A stretch of 64,000 bases of DNA, from assembly GCF_000002235.5 (NCBI RefSeq), contig NW_022145599.1:6784781-6848780 (forward strand), given 5' to 3'. The notes under the pieces are model-generated. The model did not search any database, was not told the origin of the DNA, and was given only the letters and a program-made list of their open reading frames with translations. Position numbers and translations under genes: made by a program. Below, in pieces: positions 37,135 through 50,760 of the stretch. This stretch comes from Strongylocentrotus purpuratus. Its lineage: Eukaryota; Echinodermata; Echinoidea; Camarodonta; Strongylocentrotidae. How positions within the stretch are numbered: the first letter of the stretch is position 1; every line of letters starts with the position of its first letter.

Positions 37135-37763
37135 CATGGGCGTCAATCCTGGGGGGGGGGGGGGACGGGGGGACACGGGGACACGTCCCCCCACGAATTT
37201 TCAGGTGGCAAAATGTCCCCCCCCCCCCCATGATTCGGGGTTAAAATCTTCTTCTTTTTTTTTCTTTCTTCCTCTCTTTCTCTCTGTGTTGAGAAAATCA
37301 AACCAAATCAGGCGATCAGATTTTATTAATAGAACTAGAAGTGTCATTAATATTACATTCACATTACCGGAAGTTCAAACATTGGTTTACGATGAAAATC
37401 CTTTGACCAATTGAAAAAAATCAAATTAATCCCTGGTATCTTCCAAACTTAATGGCTGATAATGGAAACGACAAATTCATCTATCTATCCCCCCCCCCAC
37501 CCCCTTGCGTTCTTGTTCCTGTTAGTTGAACTTAAGACTGTTTTCTTTTTAATTTGGCAAAAAGTATGGCCCAAATCAAGCCATCTATCCATCAATTTTA
37601 AAAAAAATCTTCAACTTCTGAGGGGGCACATCCCCTCAGACACCCCCTCCCCCCCCCCCCCCCCCTGCGTGGCGCGCCCATTCGCCCCCTTACAAAACAA
37701 CCTGGCGCCGCCCTGTTTTTAACTTGTGTCCCCCTCCCGGTCTGATTTGGATTGACGCCCATG
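37135..37763. mobile_element. Probable hAT-like foldback element, 629 bp
   Basis: Perfect 15-bp inverted ends CATGGGCGTCAATCC (37135-37149) and GGATTGACGCCCATG (37749-37763), both bordered by C runs, so no target duplication can be read. The interior has long G and C tracts and a second hAT-type end (CTGGCGCCGCCCTG near 37711). No coding frame is credible. Confidence 0.6.
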
Positions 37764-38557
37764 CCCCCCCCCCCTTTTTTTTTCTTTTATTCCTGCTATC
37801 TCTCAAATATAGACTGCTGCTCAACTGCTGCTTATTTCACTGAAAGTATACATTTTAATGTAATTTGTGTAATTGATCAATACAAAGTGAACATATAATA
37901 CGAAGTATACACGCACGAAGGCCAGCGGACAGCAATGTTTTTCTTCATCAAACATCATGTCATTCAATATGCCTGCCTTTTCAGTCCAAATGCATCATAC
38001 GAAAAAAGCAAAAGTTTCGGGGAAATAGTATGTAAACATGTGAGATAATATGAATTGAATTTAATAATAACAATAATCTTCTTTACCCAGGTAAGCCTCA
38101 TCATAATTAATACTGTTCTCCCTAAGGGCCATATTACACCAGTGATAAGATTAATTGAAATAGGCCCATGCAAAAGTAGGTAATGTAATGCGAGTCAGAG
38201 CGGGAGAGAGAGAGAGAGAGTGAGAGAGGGGGAGAGAGAGACTATAGGGGGCACATCTGCAGAAACATACATTTATTCGGCCTGCACTCAGTCTACGCCC
38301 TTATAGGCCCACAAGAATAAACGTCCTGTCGAAATATAAAAACGGCACTGCGTGGTTCAGAAAAGTAAGATATTCATTTCATGCTAGGGCCTATCTACTT
38401 AGGCGTACATCATGATAACTCGAGCAGAGTTGTTTTTAACAGTGTTAGCTAAATGCTTAGCGAGTTATGGAACAAGTTTTTTTCACTCATCACTCTTTTT
38501 CCTTTTCATTCCGTGCCTCATTGCTTGCATGTCTGGCTGATACTCTGTCTCTAGCTG

Positions 38558-38594
<37 letters not shown>

Positions 38595-38640
38595 CTCTCA
38601 CTCTATCTTTCTCAACCTTCCGCTCTCGAAAGGGAAATCC

Positions 38641-38716
38641 AGGGCCCGTATTCAATAAACTTCTAAGACTTTTTTCTTACCCCAAATCTAAGAAAAAGTT
38701 TATTGAATAAGTCCCT
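38641..38716. repeat. 76-bp foldback repeat upstream of DRG2
   Basis: Arms ATTCAATAAACTT and AAGTTTATTGAAT, extending inward to TTTTTCTTA/TAAGAAAAA, with ends GGGCC and GTCCC. It lies about 230 bp before the DRG2 start codon. Confidence 0.6.
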
Positions 38717-38945
38717 GACCTCTTTCTGATTCCATACCCTCTAGGTTGATATATTTCAGTGGTGTTTGGCAATGCGTTGCAGCAAACGCACACACAGCAC
38801 ACGTGTATCGAGATACTGCTAGTGAGCCCTCTGCGTTATAAACAATATAATGATCTATACAATCTGCTGCTAGTTACCCGCTAGTCAGCTGAAAACAGAC
38901 TCCGGATTTCATTCTTTCCTGCAAGAGTTACAAAAAGAGAAGAAA
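38717..38945 (+). promoter_or_regulatory. Probable leader and promoter-proximal region of DRG2
   Basis: About 230 bases between a small foldback repeat and the DRG2 start codon. I see no TATA box and cannot place the transcription start. The last bases (AGAAAATGGG) give a good initiation context. Confidence 0.3.
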
Positions 38946-41900
38946 ATGGGTATTCTAGAGAAGATATCACAAATAGAGGCAGAGATTGCGAGGACGCAGA
39001 AAAATAAAGGTACCTATACTCGTGTGAGCGGTGAATAGATTCTAGATTAACTTTGGAAGAGAACTTTGTGACAATCACAATGAATGGGGTCGGACGTGAA
39101 ACATGTGAAAAGGGACCAGTATTTGCGTGTTATTTCCGGTCAAGGCGCGCTTTAACAAGGGAAAATCCTCCATCTCGATATTATGTATAGACTTGGTTTC
39201 ATAGATGAAAATAAAAAAAATGAGCCGAAACAAATCAGTGAAAGTTTGGCATGTAGATCTAGATCTAGAGTCTAGTATTAGTATAGATCTAGGCCTATCG
39301 TGATATAATTTAGGGAACCACCATGGTGGTCGTAGAGTTCTTCGTCATTAATTACGCAAAGAGAGTTGAATGAAGTTGGCGAGACCGGGATACGTCTTTT
39401 TTCAACGTAACCTTGCCATCCTACCGCTGCATTTGATTGGCTCAATAGGAACCTATACGTCATGCGCTAGACTCTAGTCATATGCATGATACGCATGCAA
39501 ACAGCTTAACAGAATCTGATGCGATAATTTATCAAATAGACTGAGATTTCATACAAAAATTACAAGTGCAAACTTTGGCGAAGCTAAGTTTACTTAAAAT
39601 AAATGACTTTGCGACAAAATCGGGAGGCTTACCGTAAACAAATGACTACCCAGGTCATACCTTGTCCATCATTGCGACATACACTTGAGACTAGTAGTGT
39701 CTAGTCTCGTCTTTTTTAGATCACGTTCCAGTAATGCCTAGATCTACTAAAAGATTTCTAGCATGCAAAGTGCCAAGCTCTATTGAGCAATGAGAATATA
39801 TCTTTAGGTTAACCAAAAATTTATCAAAAAATTCATACATTTCTCGTCTCATATTATAGATTATACTAGCCTACTAGGTCTATCTAGACTAATTGATGTG
39901 AAATTCACATTAGCTGCAATTCATTCGCTTATTACATGTGCATAGCTTTTATGTTGTGTACTGTTTAATTTTGCAAACAAATTTTACACGAGCATTGGAA
40001 ATGACTTCAACAGTTCCAACTGTGCATTACTGACATTGTTTGTTTTGTTTTTTTCCACAAGACACAAGTCAACTTGAACTACAGACTAATAAGCTAATAA
40101 GCCTAATAATTATGCAAAACCAAGATAATAACATCAGAAAGAGAATATCCTAAAACACTGAATTAGAGGACTTTTTTTATTTTTAGCTTTTAAAAACAAA
40201 GATTTGCATAGTTTTGTGGTTAATATGGTCCCCCATCATACATGATCATTGAGTAATTCTCTCTAAATTATGAATTTTTGAATTTGTAAAGGTTAGAGAG
40301 TAGAGACAGATTACTGGACTACGTTACATATTTGTGGATTATTGTAATTAATCAATTGCAAATTGGCATTTTCATGACATAGGTCTACCTTTGAACTTTC
40401 AAGCATCTTTTCTACTTGTTTTGTACTTTTTGCTTTTTGCTTTTTGCTTTTTGCTTTTTGCTTTTTGCTTTTTGCTTTTTGCTTTTTTCATATTGAAATG
40501 TTGATGAAGGAGTAGATCTATTTCAGAAAAGGGATTGTGTAATAAGATATCTCAGTTATAGTCTAGAATCTAGAGAACTAGTTTAGAGTCTAGAGTATCT
40601 AGACCCTACTCATCTCACTAGAACCCAACAGTGAAAACTCGATCTAATCAGTCTTCCCCTTTGATATTTGTCTAGCTACATGTATATGAATCAAACTTGA
40701 AAGTTTCAAATGATATTTCCTATGAGGCTAGAAACTTGAGCAACATGGAAGTTAAACAGATTACAAAATGTATGAAGGACCACTTTTTTTTCGCTGCAAG
40801 AAATTTTTGTGAATAGACCAGTTTACTAACATATTCAAATTCATTTGTATGCATAGTTGCATAACCTTTTTAATCAAGCTTGCCCGAAGCTTGCCAGACA
40901 TAGCAACAAGTAATGTATGCAGACTGGATTCCAAGTGATGTAGTTCACTCATTGATAATAAGAAATTCCATAAATTTGAATATGTTAGTAAATCGGTCTA
41001 AACTGCTCAAAATGGTGTTCATATTATTATAAATCAATAATTTTGCAGCAGGACTTGACCACTCTGAGTATATTTAAATATAATTTATTTTCTATTTTCT
41101 TTTCCTGTCCATTTTTTCCCTTGCTAGCGACTGAGTACCATCTGGGTCTGTTGAAAGCCAAGCTTGCCAAGTACAGAACTCAACTCTTGGAGCCAACGGG
41201 GAAGAGTGGAGCCAAGGTTTGTCAAACAAGCAATGTTAAAGCCCATTTAGATATGGGAAAACATTATCGCAAAATTGGAGTGCAAGAGGCAATATTTTTG
41301 GTGTTAAATATGTTTAGCTGTGTACAACAATGACTCCTATGTGTACTCAATTATCTATCGGTTGTAATGTAAGATATGGAAATATGAAGCACATCACATA
41401 TGTTTCTTGTTTCCACAAGCGATTTGACACCTTGTGTCTTAATGGACCTTTACTCTAGAATTTTCTTTTTTTAAGTGTTGTATGTTTTTATTGATTTAGT
41501 GAGACCAGGTTATGCAAGTTGAATGTAACAAAATATCTTTTTGTCTGGTCTTGTTCTAAACATCCATATCTTGACTGAACAACTGATCAGAATTGGTAAT
41601 TTCTTTTTCTTCAATAATTTTCAAAGCAATGTTTCAACCAGATCATGATTTGAGACAGAATTTATGACATAGATTAACTTAAATCACTTTTTCCCCATTA
41701 TTTTCTTTAAAATCAATGTGCATTTTGTTGTCAGGTCTGCCATTAATTGTATTTATGGTCAATGATTAAATACCCTTTTATCTTTTATTTCTTCTCATAA
41801 TTTTTTCAGGCCGAACTGAAATCGTGTTTGCAAATTCTTTGTTGTTCATTTTATTTGAAATCAAATGTAATGTTGAGTTGTGGCAAGGATAATAAAGCAA

Positions 41901-44900
41901 GGCAAGACAGACAAATCTGGAGATATAAATCAGTAAAAAAAACATTATGTACTTAATTCAGTGCCTTCACTGCTCTTCTACCTCAAAATCAAACTGAATT
42001 TGAGCTACCAGCTGATGGATGTGATTGTAGTTGATTTTGAAATTTTGCCTGCTTTTCTTAATGTTTATAGGGAGAGGGTTTCGATGTTATGAAATCAGGA
42101 GATGCCAGAGTAGCTCTCATTGGATTCCCATCTGTTGGTAAGGTGAGTAGGTTACAGCGTACCAATCACTTGAAAAAAATTAAATGTGAATGTAGAATGT
42201 ATCGACCTCAAGAATCTTTACCTAGCATTCTGTAGGTAAACAGTTGAGGAGTATGAATAAAATAAAGGACAACATGAAACCCAGCATATAGGGCACGTAC
42301 TATAGCATTATTTTGTAAAAATACAGTTTATAATGAAATTCATTGACTTGGTGCATTTCCATCCAAACTACACTTTCAATGTGTGCTAAAACAAAGATTT
42401 TATACATGTTTTTGTATATAGTCCCACATATGTCAATTCATGCACAGTTTCAGATTCTCCATGAAAGGGGCTCACAAGGATAACAAATAACGGCAGAAAA
42501 GTATTCCACTTTTCTATCTATGCATACAATCCCAATTTCAGTCATCTTGGGCATAACAGATGGAAGAAGTACTGGATTCTAAATTGTTTGTTTGTGTCTC
42601 ATAATTCATCAAATTGCACAATTGTTTTTATTTCTCTTGCATTCTCAGTCCACTCTTCTAAACACCATGACCAAGACACACAGTGAATCTGCTGCCTATG
42701 CCTTCACCACACTCACATGTATACCAGGAGTTATTGAGGTGAGTGAGTTTAATCTACTAGGATTGTCATCCTTTCGAATCTTTCATACACCTTGGATATT
42801 TTTTAGATAAGATCCTAGAAAATTATTTCAAATTATGCTCATTTTAAAGAATAGTACGAGGTTTTATCTCCTTTTTATTTTGGCATGGCTTATACAGATG
42901 GTGTGCAATTGAATTTTGTATTTGCTGCCTTGGAGTAGTCCCACTGACTCTTGTTCAACCCCATTCCTTTGCAGAGTCCAAAAAGTAACCATCATATGTC
43001 ATAATTATCTTCTTCTTTTTTTCTTCTCCAGTATAATGGTGCCAACATCCAGCTTCTTGATTTACCCGGAATCATAGAGGGCGCTTCACAAGGTAATATA
43101 TGCTGCGGTATTCAATAACGCAGTGGAAAATTTGTAGGTCGCTTTCAGCGATAGGCCCCTTTCAGCGATAGGCCCCTACAAGACTCTACCTTTTCTGTGT
43201 AAAATCTCTGATTGAACTTTTGTAGTGTCAGGCTTACATTTCATTAGAATGTGGACCAGAAGGTTTAGATGATTGAATAATTTGCTAATCCAGTCAATGT
43301 CTTGTGATATAGGCTTTCATACCCATTTATCAGGAAGTGTCATCTATGTCTAGCAACTATTTCTTGTCCTGTCTTGTTATTCATGATCTGTTCTATGAGT
43401 ATGAAGTTTGTAAATTTACTTTCTAAATGATTGGAAGGAATGTTAACTTGAACTTGAATATCAATACCCTTGATTAGCAAGATGGAAGTATTCTTTTGTC
43501 TTTAGTAGGCATTACATAACAAATTTTCATTTTAAGGTCTCACACTCTCTGTTCATTATTTTCTGTCTTGACAGGCAAGGGTAGAGGTCGTCAGGTCATC
43601 GCCGTAGCGAGGACAGCTGACCTGGTTGTCATGATGTTAGACGCTAACAAAGGTGATGTTCAAAAGTAAGTTTCCACTTGATCATTTTGATTGATTGCTT
43701 GATTGATTGACGGATAGATTCATTCATTCATACATTCATTTGCCCATTAATTCACATGTTTGATTTGTGTGAGTGCAACAAAAGTAATGTTATATTTTAT
43801 ATGTCAATTTCTCGAAATCCGTTTTCTTTCATTCATGGCAACTTGCTGTTGAGGTTGGATTGCCTTAAAGCCACACTGTTCTACTTGTAGCTACTTGCGC
43901 CCTCTAATATAGCAAACAATGTCCAAGCGGTACCCGTTGGTCCCCCATGATCCCCTTTTTCTTATGTTAATTGAGAGCTGAGTTGATGAGATAACCACCT
44001 GTCCAGTGACCTTGCAGGGTGGTCTAATCCCTCCTACAAACTAGTACAGATAAGCTTTAAATTATGATATCCTGAGAAGAATAGTCAACATTGAATAATC
44101 CTACATGTATGTGTCATGGATCGTTTTAATATTCTTGATCCACTTCTCTCCTAAAAAGGAATCTCTTGGAGAAGGAGTTAGAGAGTGTCGGTCTGAGACT
44201 CAATAAACCGAGACCTAACATCTATTACAAGGTAAGAACTCAGAATTGAACATTCTTATTATGAAGTAATCGTAATAATAATAATAATGATAGTGGATTC
44301 TTCTTCTTGTATAGCACTCATATCTGTCAGACTTGACACTCCTGGTGCTCCACGATTAATGGTGTTGTGTTCAATGAGTTAAAAGTGTAACATATCTGAC
44401 AAAAGGATACTGCCAGCAAAAGCTTCTGTGAAAAAGGATTCAGAAGGGATAACAAAATATTTTGCTATGTTTGTAGGACGTCATAATCAAACCCTTTCAG
44501 ATAATTATAGAACTAACAATAAATCCGATTCTGTTCCTAAATCACATCATTGTGACGAAGTAATAACAACAATTATAGCTTTATATATTGCCATTTCCAG
44601 TTGAAAATGCTGATAGAAATGATTACAATACTCAAAGTTGTCCCCAATCCTCCCAACAATTATTGATTACTTTAAACTATTATATGATTAAATGTCAACA
44701 TATATGAGAGTTTTAAGGCACCCAGCAAGTACCTCTGAGATAAAGATGAGAAAAATGTTTTTTATTTGTATTTCATATTTAATATTCAATCATATTCAAT
44801 AATGTTCACTGTGCATGTGTATTTATTTTTGTAGAAATTTGTATTGTGAATTGACTGAAAGGAAGTGAAAGCTGAGTGTTCTTTTTTCTTACAAATTTCT

Positions 44901-46960
44901 CTTGTGCAGCCTAAGAAAGGAGGTGGGGTATCCTTCAACTCAACCATTCCCCTCACTAAATGCAATGAGAAGCTGGTCCAGCTGATTCTACATGAATATA
45001 GTATCCTTATCAAGTTTTGTCTTCACTTGATTTGATTTTAAATCTGCATGTTTCACATTTTGTGTCCTCAATGTGCTGTGTATTCTGTCTCTTTTTTACC
45101 CCTTTTCAATTTACTTTTTTTATGCCATTTATTATATGTGATTTGTTAATTATATTGTGTTGTGGCGTACTGCATCATGTATTAAATTGCAGGGATAACA
45201 AAATTGCCTCTATGTATTGGGAGGGCCCCTGCATGAATCGCATCATAAGAAGTAACAGAGATAGAGAAGAGGGACGGGGGAGGGGGGGGGGGGGGGGAAA
45301 CGCCCCCTCTCAAAAAATGAAATGAAAGCTCTTATCACCAATCATGTGAAAGAATATGTGTTGCTTATACTTGATGATACAAATTTTGCCGGGAAACCAC
45401 ACACTAATTGATGTATTTGGTATATTATCATAATGATCCGGCCTGGATAGATAACGCGTAGTCCCATATACATCTTTCTGTGTACAGTGCTTGTAACTTT
45501 ACCAAGACTGGGCCAAATTTCTTATCATTTTGATGATTTCAGAACCTTGCAGCACACATCAAAACTTATATGCTAGATAATCAACCTTTTCTGATCGTTC
45601 CACAATGTTTCTTTCACAATGCAATCGCATGACCAGAACTGGTCTATACTATACCTTTAAGAAACTAAGAAACATTTACTTGCCCAAGGTGGGTTTGTGG
45701 ATCCACATATGGATAGTCAAAACAACAGCCATTTTCAAAACTTGGAATCTATGCTTTTTCATCAATCCTATGGACTCATCCTTTAAATGTAAGATTCGTC
45801 TTCCTTAATCTTAATTGATTTTCAGAAATCTTCAATGCAGAGGTATTGTTTCGAGAAGACTGTACTCCGGATGAGTTTATAGATGTCATCAATGATAACA
45901 GAATCTACCTTCCCTGTCTATATGTAAGTCAGCATCCTATCTTCTCTCTTTAAAGAGGAAGTCCACCCTAACGTTAAATTGGTTTTAATAGAAGCAGCTT
46001 TATAAATGTATTATTATTCTGCTAGTCCTCAATGCATGTTTTCTAGATGCACCTATTTTATGTTTCCTAAGATGAATATCTGTCTAAAATAATGTACATA
46101 TTTTATTAATCTCCTCTCTTAAAAATCTCATTTTAAAACAATACTAAATGTGTTTGCATATTCTTCAGCAAGATCAATGAGCAGGGTGATTTTTTTTCTC
46201 CACACCTCTTCAGACTCCATTTCCTTGTCATCTCATCCTTTATCTCACTACAAAGTGAATTGAATATGTGAAGAGCTTTATTCCCAAAGAAGCTAAATCC
46301 ACTTTTGATGAAATTGAGTTATTGATATCAGAACATTGTTCACTTAAGTACCCGTCTTTCAACAAAATTATTTACGTAAATTTATTTGAGCAATTATGAA
46401 AAAATGCAATTTCTAATATCACTTTTCCATAGACATCTGTACAAAATGTGGTAAACAATTGTTTTTTCTCTGAAGTTACAAAAAAAATGGATTTAGCTCC
46501 TTTTGGAATCAAACTCCTCATGTGTTGATGATAAGTCCCAACTACTAGTAGGTTTGGAATTTTAATGACAAGACTGGATTCCTTTCTCTAGGTGTACAAC
46601 AAGATAGATCAGACATCGATTGAGGAGGTAGATAGGATAGCTCACATGCCTCATTGTCTCGTCATCAGCTGTGAAATGAAGCTCAATCTCGACTACCTCC
46701 TGGAGAAGATGTGGGAATACCTCAATCTTATCTGCCTTTATACAAAGAAACGCAGCAGTGAGTATCGCCATAATCATGTCTGTCCATTGTACATAAAACT
46801 AATAAAGATAAATGTATATAGCACATTCAGGCGTGATAAAAACCTGATTTAAATGGGTTTTCCGATTTGATTTTTTTTTCCCTGTTTTTTTTTTTCTTCT
46901 TTTTTTTCCCTATATTTTTTATATTTTTTCTTCCCCCCCCCCCCTCCCCCCCCCCCCCCC

Positions 46961-46998
<38 letters not shown>

Positions 46999-48411
46999 AG
47001 ATTTTATCCCAATTTTCCACTTATTTTCTCTATTCTTCCCTATTTGTCCCTATTATTTCCCAATTTTTCTTACTCAAAAGGGGGGAATGTTGTTAGATGC
47101 CATTTTTTCCCCCGAATTCTCTTTCTTTTTTTTTACTCAAGGGGGAGTGGTTTGGGGGGGGGGGGGTTTTAGTGCCATGTACAAAATCTTGTACCATGAT
47201 TGGTCAAAATTGGGTCAAAATGTGGTCATATTACAGAAAACAGATGTGCCTATCCTAATTATCCAGAAGTATTCCCAATAAACAGGAAACTCACATTGTC
47301 TCTAAGATAGCGAAAGGACTCCCCAACTTAGAAATGAATGAAGCATCCAGATTTCATTTCAGGAAAATAGACATGATGGGGGAGGGGGGGGGGGGGCTGG
47401 GAGAGGTGGTTCTTGATTTAGACCAAGTCAATTGCACACAGTTAATCGTTGAATGTAAAGTTTATGTCTTTCTTCTTTTTTTCCTTGATAGATCGGCCTG
47501 ACTTTGGCGAAGGCATTATAATGAGGAAAGGCTGCTCAGTAGAACATGTGGTATGTAAACAATCCATGTCATTGAACAAATCATTTTAGAAATGTTTTTT
47601 TATTAAATAGATCATCGCAGCCAATGGCTGAATTGCGATCCATTTCATAAAGATACAATTGCAATTCAAATCGAAATAACACAAAATATGACATAAATAA
47701 AAAATCAAACATGTAGGCCTTTCATAAAAATTCATTGATCAAATACAAATTTTTGTTAAAAAAGAAAGAGAAAGGGAGAGGTGTAGGAGAGGGTGAGTTG
47801 GAGTGATGACAAAGAGAGAAAGAAAGAGAGAAAGAAAGAGAGAGAAGGAGAGAGAGAGAGAGAGAAGGGGGACGAAATCGTGCTTTCAACCCCTAAAATC
47901 ATGAGATCATTTTGTTTTTCTAATATGCTATGCAGAGATATGCATAAGAGTATTTGTAAAGTTATTGTGCAACAGATATAAGGCATATCACTCGTGCTGT
48001 ATGGTATGTGTACTGGTATGCAGTTTATCAATAGATTTACCATGCTATATAGGCTTGTGCACTTTTAAAGATAAATCGGTTGTTTTGGATGGACATTTAT
48101 TAAGAAACGTGTGTATTTATATTATAGTCCAAGACTTTCTTTGTATGTGTAGCACTTAAATGAATATCAAAGATAATTAGCCAATCATATATTCTCTAAT
48201 GTTACATTTGTTTTCTATTTTTAACAGTGTCACGCAATCCATAGAACATTAGCTGAGAACGTCAAGTATGCCTTGGTGTGGGTAAGTAAATGGCATATCA
48301 CACACTAGTATACCAGACATTTAGAATCTATGCAAGGGGCAAGGAACCTAACTTCTTCTAACATTGTATGAACAGCAAGACTAAAACATAATGAAAGCAA
48401 ATTTGCAGTGG

Positions 48412-48446
<35 letters not shown>

Positions 48447-49364
48447 CAAGATACAGAGAGACAGAAATTTGAGATTTGGAGAGAATTAAATCTCTTTTTT
48501 TTCTGTAAAGCTTTTTTTTTACGACATGTGAATATATCTTCACTATTCATTCAAATTAAATCTTTCCTGAAAAGTACTATCATTGCCTCTGCCAGTGTAT
48601 ATATGCTGAGCAAAACGTGCGTGGAAATGCAAAGCTCTCTGTATTTGACATTGCATTTTAATGGTAAATACAACTGTTTGATTTTAATTTTTTGAAACGA
48701 ACTGGCTCTTGATCACAAAGGTTTCACACTTCTTATATAAATGATGTACATTAAAGTTCATCAAAATTGTATGTAGAGATGTAGATGTAGATTGTTACAT
48801 CTGTTTTTTAGTAAACTACAACTCAAGTTATGTTGGGCTTAGTATTCATCTGGTAACATCCTTAATTGAAATAGATATGACATGATATTTTAACCCATTG
48901 CCTACTGCAACTGGGTAGCTCCAGTATTAAATGTATGGGAAAATAAGAATTGAGTAGTTACCTGGTTAAATCAACTCTACTGCCATGTATGATATGGCAA
49001 TTCCTTTAAAGCGGGACTGCACTACTTGTAGCTACTTGCGCCCTCTAATATAGCAAACTATGTCCAAGCGGTACCTGTTGGTCCCCCATGATCCCCTTTT
49101 TCTTATGTTAATTGAGAGCTGATTTGATGAGATAACCACCCGTCAGTGACCACGCAGGGAGGTCTAATTCCTCCTGGCCAAACTAGTGCAGATAGGCTTC
49201 AAGATTTGTGATGATCTGCAACCAACACTGATACCAATATAGTTACTTCTCTATCTTCTTCTTTTTTGTTGTTTCAGGGAACAAGCACAAAGTACAGTCC
49301 ACAGAGAGTGGGGCTAACTCACCTCGTTCATCATGAAGATGTTATACAAGTCGTCAAAAAGTGA
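38946..49364 (+). CDS. DRG2: Developmentally regulated GTP-binding protein 2 (DRG2)
   Basis: Complete 13-exon gene: 38946-39009, 41128-41216, 42071-42142, 42649-42738, 43032-43092, 43575-43665, 44159-44231, 44910-45000, 45826-45923, 46592-46757, 47492-47550, 48228-48281, 49278-49364. They splice to 1,095 bases, 364 residues plus stop, the same length as vertebrate DRG2. The start MGILEKISQIEAEIARTQK is DRG2-type; DRG1 begins differently. P-loop GFPSVGKS is at about residues 69-76, with the exon 3/4 junction between K and S. DLPGIIEGA is at 115, NKID at 246-249 and SC of the G5 motif at 269-270. The C-terminal TGS domain ends VIQVVKK. DRG proteins are conserved cytosolic GTPases; DRG2 is stabilised by DFRP2/RWDD1 and acts on polysomes and endosomes (family knowledge). 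The start has A at -3 and G at +4. No motif residue is missing, and codons stay open across all introns. Confidence 0.97.
40424..40486 (+). repeat. Heptamer microsatellite (TTTTTGC)n
   Basis: About eight perfect TTTTTGC units in DRG2 intron 1. The rest of this 2.1-kb intron (39010-41127) is AT-rich without a recognised element. Confidence 0.9.
43869..44056 (+). mobile_element. 188-bp TTAA-flanked element, family copy 1 (DRG2 intron)
   Basis: TTAA lies on both sides (43865-43868, 44057-44060) with imperfect inverted ends starting AGCCACACTG and, from the right, AGCTTATCTG. It shares GTAGCTACTTGCGCCCTCTA and GGTCCCCCATGATCCCC with two other copies in the window. Confidence 0.7.
46931..46996 (+). 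repeat. 66-base near-pure C tract in a DRG2 intron
   Basis: C run broken by only two T residues, preceded by a T-rich tract of about 70 bases. Among the longest of roughly 30 G/C homopolymer tracts in the window. Confidence 0.9.
49010..49203 (+). mobile_element. TTAA-flanked element, family copy 2 (last DRG2 intron)
   Basis: About 90% like the copy at 43869 by eye and in the same orientation. TTAA is kept on the left (49006-49009); the right one has decayed to TTCAA. It ends about 75 bp before the last DRG2 exon. Confidence 0.7.
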
Positions 49365-50760
49365 TGCGACCAAGAAAAGAGCTTCCCCGATGCGATTGTT
49401 TATGTTCCACTGTAGTAACATGTTTAAGTGCAACGGATGTCCATCATGTTATACCAAGTGTTATAAACTCAACACAGATCTTCATGTTTCATCAGTTTCT
49501 GTATTACGAACACCAGCATGACTGTATGACCGTTTTTCTCCTTTGAAAACAATGAAGATTAAGGCTTTGAAACCTTAGTGCAAAGGTTTTGATTAGTAAA
49601 TGGTTGGCCTTTTGAAAGATATGTGCATACAACGATTGACTGCATCTTCTGTGATACGGGGCCTTGGAGTTAGCACTAGAAATGCCCATTTTGGTTTTGT
49701 TTAGTTATCAATTTTCATCCAATTTCTTAGCGTAATTAAATGAAACCTAAATTGTTAAATAGATTAAAGCCTTGAGTCTTTATTTTTAACCGACTCAAAT
49801 GCCAATGCAAGTCGGCTAAAATTATGTTGAACACATTTATAGCATCTGTGCTGGGGTAAACTGTACAGTAGTTATATATCAAGCTTTGTATCTTTAAAAA
49901 TGCTCTCAAGAGTCGATTGCAGATTATCATTTTTTATCAAACTTCATATCGAAGAAGGTCCCTCCTGAATGAAAGCTTTAAAAACTTTGTTTCCTTTGAG
50001 AATATTAAATTATGTTATATTTTTTAAGAGTTTAATTACCCACTTCAAATAGAGGTAGAGGCAATTTAGTAAATTGGGGCCCTCAGATTTTTTTTGTTTT
50101 TGTTAGCTATTACGATCAATTTTTTTGTCCCTATTATGCACTTTATCATTACAAACTTTGTGTTCTGGGCACGTCTTTTGCTCAGCTACCCAAGACGTAA
50201 ATTTTAGACTTGCCAATAATAAAATGGGTTGGTCAAAACTTCTCTAGTATCCCATTAATGTGAAGCCTCAATTTATTTTCAGACATCTAGATTGCAACCA
50301 CAGCTCCATCATTAATTATTTTGGAGCACACTGCACACATATATGGATATGTGGATTCGTATTTGGTTTCAATTTAATTAAAACGTATGGTCATGCTTTG
50401 AATGCGAGGGCATATCAAGAGAAATAACAGTCAGTTCAGGAGTATTGTGATATTTGTTCTTCTCTATAGTAGGCATCCAAGAAATAATGTATATTTTGGA
50501 TTCCAACAATTTGGCCCAAATTCACAAATGAGGTTTTAATCTTCATTTACATAACCCATATCTAAAATTAGACGCGCGCATGGCAAAGTACGCTTATTTG
50601 CACTAATTGTTAAACCATGAATTATGTAAATTAGGGTTTAAACCTCCTTTGTGAATTTTAGCTCATATTATATGCCCACTTTCTATTTTTTTTCTCTGAC
50701 ATTGTATTTTTTTCTGCAAATAATGATGTACATTAAATAATTTATATAAAGTTGTATAAC
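49365..50760 (+). other. DRG2 3' untranslated region and poly(A) candidates
   Basis: Non-coding AT-rich sequence after the DRG2 stop. AATAAA is at 50218-50223 and ATTAAA at 50732-50737; either could end the transcript. No conserved frame was seen on either strand. Confidence 0.4.

Larger units (their letters stand above)
34441..38640. other. Intergenic region between the NIDO/EAR gene and DRG2
   Basis: Apart from the listed minisatellite, GA tract and foldback element, it contains a TG tract near 35368-35390 and C or G runs at 36859-36876 and 37122-37225. No coding frame with gene-like features was seen on either strand. Confidence 0.5.

Noticed and set aside
46867-47172. Open frame encoding a long proline tract
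   Set aside because: It translates a C homopolymer within a DRG2 intron.
38946-49364. Assignment to DRG1 rather than DRG2
   Set aside because: The start MGILEKIS, the segment LLEPTGKSGAKGEGFDVMK and the 364-residue length match DRG2. DRG1 begins MSSTLAKIA and has a different linker.
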